DNA of 64,000 nucleotides, taken from NCBI RefSeq assembly GCF_020906515.1, contig NC_085854.1, positions 1,860,001-1,924,000 on the forward strand, read 5' to 3'. The DNA comes from Vanrija pseudolonga. Its lineage: Eukaryota; Basidiomycota; Tremellomycetes; Trichosporonales; Trichosporonaceae. The notes under the pieces were generated by a model. The model was not told where the DNA came from. It did not search any database and saw nothing but the letters and a program-made list of their open reading frames with translations. Of this stretch, positions 57,251 to 64,000 are shown piece by piece; the stretch's first letter is position 1; the number at the start of each line of letters is the position of its first letter. Position numbers and translations under genes: made by a program.

Positions 57251-58730
57251 ATGGAGTCCAAGGCTGGCGCCGCGCCCCCCTCCCCGGCCATGACCTCCCT
57301 CGTGAGCCCCACCCACCCCGGTGAATGCCTACTGACCAGCCCACAGCATGACATTGTCCTCGACTATGTTATCAACAGCGCCTACTCCAACACGGCCAAG
57401 GTGCTCGCCCAGAGCAGCAACAACAGGACACGGACGGCGCAGGCGTCGCCCTCTGCGTCGCCCACGCCGCCCTTGACGGGAGCGGATGACGCCGCTGCCG
57501 CCGCCGCCGCCTCGTCCTCGTCTTCCGCCATGGACGTGGACGCGGGCGCTGTCTCGCTACTAGGCGGTGTTGGGGCTGAGCGCGACAACATGATTCTCGA
57601 CGACGCGGCCCTGGCGTCTATTGATCGGCGGAGAGGTGCGTCGCCATGCCAGCGAGCGGCCGAGCTAACGGGCCTAGAAATCCTCGACTTTATCCTTTCT
57701 GGGGCTGTCGTGCGCGCAGTCGCCGCGCTCAACGCCCACTTCCCCGCAGTGCTCAACCCCACGACGGCGGCCGTGCTGAACGCGCTCCGCAATGGCGCCG
57801 AGCCGAGCAGCCACTCGAACGGCGCGAGCAGTAACGGTGCAGAGTCGAACGGCGCCGGCAATGGCACGACCAACGGCGCGAGCAACCTGTCACCTTATCT
57901 CCCCCAGCCGTCGTCGTCCCGCTCGCGCACAGCACCGTCGACGCCAGGCGCAACCGCCCCTCCCCCGTCCGCGACCAACCACACGGTACCCCTCTTCACT
58001 CGCTCGTCGGACCCAGGCCACGTAAAGCTCAACCTCAGCATCCAGCGTTACATCGAGGAGATGCGCAGCGTGCCCACGCAGAGCGCGACGTCGTCCCCCT
58101 CGTCATCTATCGACTCGTTGACAGGCAGCACGGCGCTCAGCGGCGACCCGTTCCGCGACCTCATGACCATGCACCAGGAGCTGCACACGGAAGCGATGAA
58201 GCTGCGCCCCGAGCACCGTGCGGCTTATCTCCAGGAGATCAAGGATGTCACTGCGCTGCTGGGCTACAACAACCCTGAGACGAGTATCCTCCGCGGCTTC
58301 CTCGAGCAGGAGAGAAGGATTGCGCTGGCACAGCAGGTCAACGCTGCGATTCTGAGTAAGTCGGACGAGGTGGGACGCACAAAGGCCTTTGTGACAGGTG
58401 GAGCGCGTGACTTGGCGCTGTGACGCTTCTCGGCCGTTCTCGGCCCAGATTGTCGTTCTGATTGCTGGTTCACATGCGCTTTCCTTCTGCCCGCACTCAG
58501 AGCAGCCCCCACTAACACCCCCAGGGTCGGAAGGAAGACCAGTCCAGTCCCACCTCGAGCAGATTGCGCGCACCGCCTCGGCCATCTACTCCACGCTGCA
58601 CGACGCCGGCATCGACCCACAGCCCTCGTGGACCGCCGATAGCAAGTCGGGGCTCGAAGAGCGCATCGCCGACCAGCTCCGCTCGTTCCAGAAGGGCGGG
58701 TTCAATCTGCACGAGTATGTTTGGGGCTAG
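57251..58730 (+). CDS. LisH-CTLH-CRA domain protein (RanBPM/GID family)
   Basis: Four exons: 57251-57301, 57347-57635, 57678-58355 and 58525-58730; 407 residues. The LisH helix is DIVLDYVINSAYSNTAKVL near residues 18-36. A Ser/Ala-rich insert with MDVD separates it from the CTLH helix EILDFIL-SGAVVRAVAALN. A second Asn/Ser-rich insert precedes the CRA domain, which ends ALLGYNNPETS, ERRIALAQQVNAAIL and HLEQIARTASAIYSTLHDAG. The last segment is closest to RanBPM-like proteins, but no SPRY domain is present, so it may be a Gid8- or Gid1-type scaffold of the GID/CTLH ubiquitin ligase. Which subunit is not settled. Confidence 0.78.
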
Positions 58731-58947
58731 GCGAGAGGGGTTGCTGCAGCTGCATTGGCGTGCCACGACACGACACGCCACCCATCCACTCTTATCAGTC
58801 GAAGCGCATTGTCGGCGCAGCGGAGCGCCTGTTGTAGATTGTCTGAAGCATCTGTGATTGAACGGGGTGGCGAGCGGCCGAAGGCCGCGAGCGTGCACGA
58901 GGCTAACTCGCCATGCTGACATTTCCACACGGTACTTGCTACAAGCC

Positions 58948-60153
58948 CTACTTGAGGTCGGGAACGACAAACGAAACAGGCGGCAGGCCCCACTCCTTGG
59001 GGTCCCACTGCTCGAGGTGCGCCAGCACCTGCTTGGCGCCAAAGTTGGCATCGGGCTCGAGCGCAAGGAGCTCGGGTTCGGGGACCCAGACGACTGCGGG
59101 GGCGTGAGCGCCGTTCTCTCTCTTGACGCACCATTCATCCCGGCCTTGACGCCGGCCGCGACGCCCGGCCGAGCGTCCTCAAACACGAGGCCGCGCGCGC
59201 GCTCGGCGGCCTGCGCCGCCGTCGGCTCGGCGTCGGGGCTGCCGACGTCCTTGCCCAGCTTTGTCGCCGCCGCGAGGAAGATGTCGGGGTTGGGCTTGCC
59301 CCTGCCTGGGCGCACTTCGGGCGAGTCTGCCGTCAGGATCGCGTCGGCGTCGAAGAGGCCGAAGAGCTCGGGGAGGTGGGCCTGGGGCGGGCGTTAGCGA
59401 GCGGGCGGCAGGAAGTTACTGCCTGCAGCCTGCATGTGTTGCGGCAAGGCAGGGCGTATTGGCGCGATACGCGAGCTCGAGCCACGAGCCGCTGCCACCT
59501 CGGCGCACCTCCGAGACACCTCCGATACACCGCCGCCCCATACTCACCGTCTTGAGCTCAAAGTTGCGCTTGTTGCTCCCCGTTGCCAGCGCGATGGGCA
59601 CCCCGGCCTTGTGCAGGCTCTGCACGAGGGCGACCGCGCCGCGCATGGGCGGAACGCGGCGGAAGAGCTCGTCCTGCATCGCGATACGCTCGGTGAGGTA
59701 GTCGTCGATGCTGAGCTTTTGCTCGAGGCCGGGGAAGTGCGAGAAGAGGTACTCTGAGGCCTCGCGCTGGACTGCGGCGGCGTCAGCGTTGTTGAGCTGC
59801 AGGCAAACCCAGTGGGTGACCCACCCTTGCCCATCAGCCCCGCCTTGATCTCCCAGGTCATCTTGAGGCCATACCGCGCGAGAATGTCGTCTGGGGGTTA
59901 GTGCTGCCCCGGAGGCTAACCCACTCGTGACCTGGGTGTAGATGCGCTGGGCGTCAGTGCTGCGAGCAAGGGCGGCGAACCCACCTCCGAGTCGCTGCGC
60001 CCAGCAGGTCAGTAACCACGAACAGCGGAGGAGATCAGAGTCCGGCTCACACTGCCGTTAGCTCAGTTCCAAACGCCGCGCTTGCTCACTCAGCAGCCCG
60101 TCCATGTCGAAGATGACATATTCGATCTTGGCGCGGAGCGTGGGGGCAGTCAT
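58948..60153 (-). CDS. HAD-superfamily sugar/pseudouridine phosphatase-like hydrolase
   Basis: Proposed exons: 60090-60153, a 1-nt exon at 60051, 59985-59994, 59925-59946, 59825-59890, 59548-59771, 59132-59381 and 58948-59093; 260 residues. The nucleophile motif FDMDGLLIDSE gives Asp16 and Asp18. Then TWEIKAGLMGK, the cap helices, ALATGSNKRNF with the second-motif Ser/Thr, GKPNPDIFLAAA (motif III Lys) and VFEDARPGVAA (motif IV acidic pair) follow. The end VWVPEPEL..FGLPPVSFVVPDLK matches HDHD1/pseudouridine-5'-phosphatase and yeast Dog/Gpp relatives. The Ile22 codon ATC would be built from three exons (A, T and C). Exons of 1, 10 and 22 nt come in a row. The substrate is unknown. Confidence 0.87.
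60051..60051 (-). other. putative 1-nt exon (T) in the HAD phosphatase gene
   Basis: The single minus-strand T is preceded by intron 60052-60089 (38 nt, GTGAGC donor, GAGCTAAC branch, CGGCAG acceptor). It is followed at once by intron 59995-60050 (56 nt, GTGAGC donor, TACTGAC branch, GCGCAG acceptor). Joining A, T and C gives Ile in the family motif DGLLIDSE; skipping it loses the frame. Confidence 0.7.
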
Positions 60154-60397
60154 GTTGTTGTTTTTATTGCGTGCGTGCAGTGAGAGACGAGTGAGTGAGT
60201 CTCGTTGACGTGCCGACAACGACTGCAGACATCTCCACCTTGACTCATCGCCGATCGGGCCGAACCCCACCCCACGCGGCTTTGATCCCGCTCAGCCGCC
60301 GGAGCTGGCCGAATGACCTCATGCGTGCTCTTAAATACCGCCATCGCATGTTGGTCTTCTCTTTCTTCGGAATAACTTTCTCCTCACCCACCACACC

Positions 60398-62292
60398 ATG
60401 TCCGAGAAAGCTGCCACACCGCAGTCGCTGCCCGCGCCGGCGTCTACCCCCGCCGACACGCAGCGTGCGGGCGAGAACCGCAAGATCAAGTTCATCGCCG
60501 GCGCGCTGCTCGCGCTGTTCCTCGTCGTGCCGCTGCTTGGCGGCACGGCCGGCTGCGCGGAGCATGCAAAGTCCGCCATGGCGAAAGTCACCGGCAAGGG
60601 CAAGCACCACGGCGGCCACGGCGGCCATGGGCATCACCACAAGCCCAAGCCCAGCCCCAAGGGCTTCTGCCCTGCGCAGCCCGCCCCCTTGAACGTCGGC
60701 GACAACTGGGACCCCGCAGCGGAGGAGGGCTATGGCCTCGCGGCGGCACAGCGCCTCGCGCGCGCGGTGCAGATCAACACCGTATCGTACGACAACGCGC
60801 CTGCCGACCCCAAGGACCCGGCGTTCGACGGGCACTACAAGTTTGCAGAGTACCTCTCCGCCGAGTTCCCCAAGGTGTACGAGACGCTGCAGCACGAGGA
60901 GGTCAACACCCACGGGCACCTGTACACCTGGAAGGGCAGCAACGAGGGCTTGAAGCCCGTGTACCTCATGGCTCATGAGGACACTGTGCCCGTCAACCCT
61001 GAGACTATCGGGCAGTGGGCCCATGCCCCGTGGTCGGGCGACATCACCACCGACGAGGAGGGCGCGCCGGGCACCTGGATCTGGGGCCGCGGCGCGAGCG
61101 ACTGCAAGAACTCGCTCGTGGGCATCCTCGCTGCTATTGAGAAGCTCGCAAACGAGGGCTGGACGCCGGAGCGTACCGTCCTGATCGGGTACGGCTTTGA
61201 CGAGGAGGTGAGCGGGTTGTCAGGTTTGGGATGAGAATAGCCCTAATCACCGCAGATCTCTGGAAGCCGCGGCGCCGGCCCCATCTCGGCCATCATCCAG
61301 GAGCGCTACGGCGTCGACAGCATCGCGTTCCTCGTCGACGAGGGCTTCAGCGGCGTCGAGGACGACGTGTACGGCCTCCGCATCGCGTCCCTCGGCATGG
61401 CGGAGAAGGGCAGCACGAGCGTCAAGCTGACGGTCGACACGCTCGGCGGTCACTCGTCCGTCCCGCCCCCGCACACTGGCAGTGAGTTGTCGCACGGCTT
61501 CCTGTCCGCTCAACTCTAACTCCCTGCCCAGTCGGCTATATTTCCAAGTTCATCACCCAGATCGAGGAGCACCCCTTCAAGCCCGAGCTCACCGAGCAGT
61601 CGCCGTACCTCAAGTACCTCTCCTGCCTGTCCGAGCATGCGCCTAGCATCCCTGGCAAGCTCAAGAAGGCGGTGCAGAACCCCAAGAAGTGGGGCAAGCT
61701 CGCCAAGAAGCTCGCGGCCGCCGACCTCAAGGTGAACGCCTTCCTGGCCACCACAACCGCCGTGGACCTCATCAACGGCGGCGTCAAGGTCAACGCGCTG
61801 CCCGAGGTCGTGACTGCCGTCGTCAACCACCGCGTGTCGTTCGTGTCGTCGGTCAACGAGACGCGCCAGCACTACCTTGATGTTTTGGTGCCGTACGCCA
61901 AGAAGCTCGGCTTCAGCGTCACGGCGTTCGGTGAGGAGGAGGAGCGCACCGACCGCCACTTGACCATTGAGTCTGTCCCCCGCGGCGCAGAGAGCGGCCT
62001 CGAGCCCGCGCCGCACACCCCCGCCGACGCGCCCCCCTTCGAGCTCCTCGCCGGAACCATCAAGACCGTGTTTGGCGAGGACACGATCGTGTCCCCCACC
62101 GGCATGTACGCCAACACGGACACGGCGCGTACCTGGCGCCTCACGAAGCACATCTTCAGGTTCAACCCCGCGCGTGTGACGGACGGACTCAACGTCCACA
62201 CGGTCAACGAGCGCATGAAGCTCGACGGCCACCTCAGCACCATCCGCTTCTACTACAAGCTGCTCCACAACACTGCCGGGTGGACTGACTAG
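60398..62292 (+). CDS. CPS1: vacuolar carboxypeptidase S (M20 metallopeptidase)
   Basis: Three exons: 60398-61207, 61256-61481 and 61532-62292; 598 residues. A single signal-anchor segment (about 31-52) is followed by a His/Gly/Lys-rich linker (69-82) and the M20 domain. Metal and catalytic motifs: LMAHEDTVPV (HxD), WGRGASDCKNS, GFDEEISG (Glu-Glu), FLVDEGFSG and the dimerisation-domain GGHSSVPPPHTG. The late His is LNVHTVNERM. Cps1 is sorted through multivesicular bodies to the vacuole and removes C-terminal residues, notably next to glycine. It is divergent from the HAD gene with 244 bp between starts. Confidence 0.92.
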
Positions 62293-62443
62293 GCGGAAAA
62301 CGTGGCCTGGACAATTGAATAGAAAATAAAGCGGGATGAAAGTCGCTTGGGAGTTGCCGCGTGCGACTGCTCACATTGGTTCATAAACAATAACAACATA
62401 CTTCTGACTGTGTACTTCGCGTTCAGGAGGCCGCGGCGGGGGG

Positions 62444-64000
62444 TCACGCTGAGTCATCCGAGGAGACGGGCCTGACGACAAGCGGGACGACGACACCGTC
62501 CTGTCCAATAACGCGGGAGCGGAGGATACCCCTGCCGTCAGCGCCGCAGGAACTGTAAACTCACAGGACAGTCTCGGTCGAGATGGGCGGCTTGGAGGGC
62601 AGCTCGGCGAACGAGAACGAGCGGACCAGAACGAACAGGATGATCTTGAACTCGGCGAGGGCGAAGCGCCAGCCGCTGAGGTGGTGTGAGCGGGCTATCC
62701 CCTCCACATCGGAACCACTTACATGCAGTTGCGTGGGCCGCCGAGGAAAGTCATGAGGCTGGCGTGTCAGTGTGGCACAGCAGGCACCGTTGCGCAGCTC
62801 ACTTTCCGTAGATGCCTGGGACTTGCGCCGTCGGGATAGCAGTGTTGTCGTACCGGTCGGGATTGAACACCTCGGCGTCGGGACCCCAGATGGCTGGGTC
62901 GCGGTTGACGCTGTTGAGGGCTGCGGGACAGCGTCAGCGAGGGAGCCAGACGGCGCGCCACACTTCTTGTGGCACCTGCGCCTACTCACCCAGTGCCACC
63001 TCGGTCCCCTTGTTGAGCACAATCTTGTCGATGAGCGTGCCGTCGCGCCCGCGCACCGGCGTGCCTAGGGGCAGCACCGTGTCCTCGACGCACATGCGCG
63101 CGACGACAGGCACCGGCGAGTCCATGCGGAGCACCTCGCGGGTAAACTTCTCGAGGTACGGCAGTGCGTGGAGCGTGTCGACGTCGGGCTGGTCGTCGCT
63201 GATTGTCTGGAGTTCCTTACGCAGGCGCGTCTGGATGGCCGGGTTGGTCGCGAGGCGGTACAGCGCCCATGTGAGTGCGATGCCTGTGGTCTCTGAGCCT
63301 GCAAAGAGCTGCAGGCGTTAGGGCAGAGCGAAGAAAGACGGAGGGCACGTACGAAAGTGGCGATCTGCGCCTGGACCTCGTCGTGGCTCATCTTCTGCCC
63401 CGCCGTCAGAGCCGGGTCAAGGTTGGCGTGGATGAGGCGCGAGAGGAGGTCGGACGTGCCGAGATCCGTCTCCTTGTCGATGCCGATCTGCTTGACGATA
63501 CGTGTCTTGTCGTTGACAATGCCCTGCAGCGGCGTCAGTCCAGTCGGGAGGCGCACTCACGTCGCCGACGCGGTTCATCGTCGCCTTGGAGATGGCGCCG
63601 CTCTTGGTCATGGGCGTGGGCTGGGGTGTGGTGTCAGTGGGGTTCGTGCGTCCGCTGGCCACATGAGGTGCCACTGTTTTCTTCCTCCCGTCCGCCAGCG
63701 GCGCTTTGCACTCACCAGCGCATCAAAGATCGGGAACCTGTTCTGCAGCTGGCTCAGCGCCGCGCCCTTCTGCATAACCTTGAGCGCGCTGTGAAAAGCG
63801 TCCAGCAGCTCATTTTTCTTGGTCGTGAGGCTCTCAAACTCGTAGTCGAACCCAGCCTGGCCGATGACATCGAGCGTCGTGAGCTCAGTGTACACGCCGA
63901 CGTCGATCGCGCCAGCGTCCTTGGGCAGCTTCTCGCGGTCGCCGTCGGCAAGCAGTTGGCTGCTGCTCGCGCCGTCCTCGATCATGTCAGTAAACTTGTG
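62444..64000 (-). CDS. cytochrome P450, 5' part beyond the window
   Basis: Exons seen: 63716-64000 (partial), 63561-63620, 63353-63523, 62990-63308, 62803-62920, 62723-62758, 62565-62675 and 62444-62531, about 395 residues of the C-terminal part. The I-helix LFAGSETTG carries the Thr for oxygen activation. The K-helix E-x-x-R is KFTREVLRM, PDRYDNTA is the PERF-like block, and the heme loop is FLGGPRNCIGWRFA with the thiolate Cys. The N-terminal membrane anchor and B-C region lie past base 64000. The CYP family and substrate cannot be judged from this part. It is convergent with CPS1, 151 bp between stops. Eight or more exons, one only 36 nt. Confidence 0.9.

Overview
The window looks like a gene-dense, GC-rich chromosome segment from a basidiomycete yeast. 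The closest fit is Tremellomycetes, order Trichosporonales; this is inferred from gene content and intron style, not from a search. Nearly every gene is split by very short introns (34 to about 60 nt) with GTGAGT/GTGGGT/GTAAGT donors, CTGAC or CTAAC branch sites close to the acceptor, and CAG or TAG acceptors. No transposon, retroelement, CRISPR array or convincing tRNA was seen.

Layout, left to right. A possible gene start runs off the left edge (minus). Next: an ELMO/CED-12 protein (+), a probable APC15 anaphase-promoting-complex subunit (-), NPR3 of the GATOR1/SEACIT complex (+), an FCY2-type purine-cytosine permease (+), a DGAT2-type diacylglycerol acyltransferase (+) and the TAD2 tRNA adenosine deaminase (+). 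A hairpin-rich intergenic block at 16.2-16.6 kb may encode a structured RNA. It is followed by a large chromodomain protein (-), ATP11 (-), MED18 (+), UBA2 (-), BRF1 (+), a mitochondrial protein that looks like a degenerate 2-oxoglutarate oxygenase (-), a UNC-45/She4 myosin chaperone (+), a mitochondrial rhodanese (-), mitochondrial ribosomal protein mL44 (+), MAK11 (+), an ARO8-type aminotransferase (-), RAI1 (-), an F-box/LRR-like protein (-), methionine sulfoxide reductase A (-), trifunctional HIS4 (+), an amino-acid/choline permease (+), two tandem GPI-anchored Kre9/Knh1-like wall proteins (+), a LisH-CTLH-CRA protein (+), a HAD phosphatase (-), vacuolar carboxypeptidase S (+) and a cytochrome P450 cut by the right edge (-).

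Most genes are housekeeping and unrelated. Many are head-to-head with 190-730 bp shared promoters or tail-to-tail with 120-270 bp between stops. Loose themes are nutrient handling (NPR3, FCY2, the permease, CPS1, HIS4, ARO8), RNA metabolism (TAD2, BRF1, RAI1, MAK11) and mitochondria (ATP11, mL44, rhodanese, the oxygenase-like protein).

The most striking observation concerns splicing. Protein-family conservation forces a 1-nt exon in the HAD phosphatase (position 60051) and a 2-nt exon in the ARO8-type gene (39728-39729), each flanked by good splice sites. Together with exons of 10, 14, 15 and 16 nt in DGAT2, the chromodomain gene and the HAD gene, and a 34-nt intron in NPR3, this suggests a spliceosome tolerant of extremely small exons and introns, perhaps by stepwise splicing.
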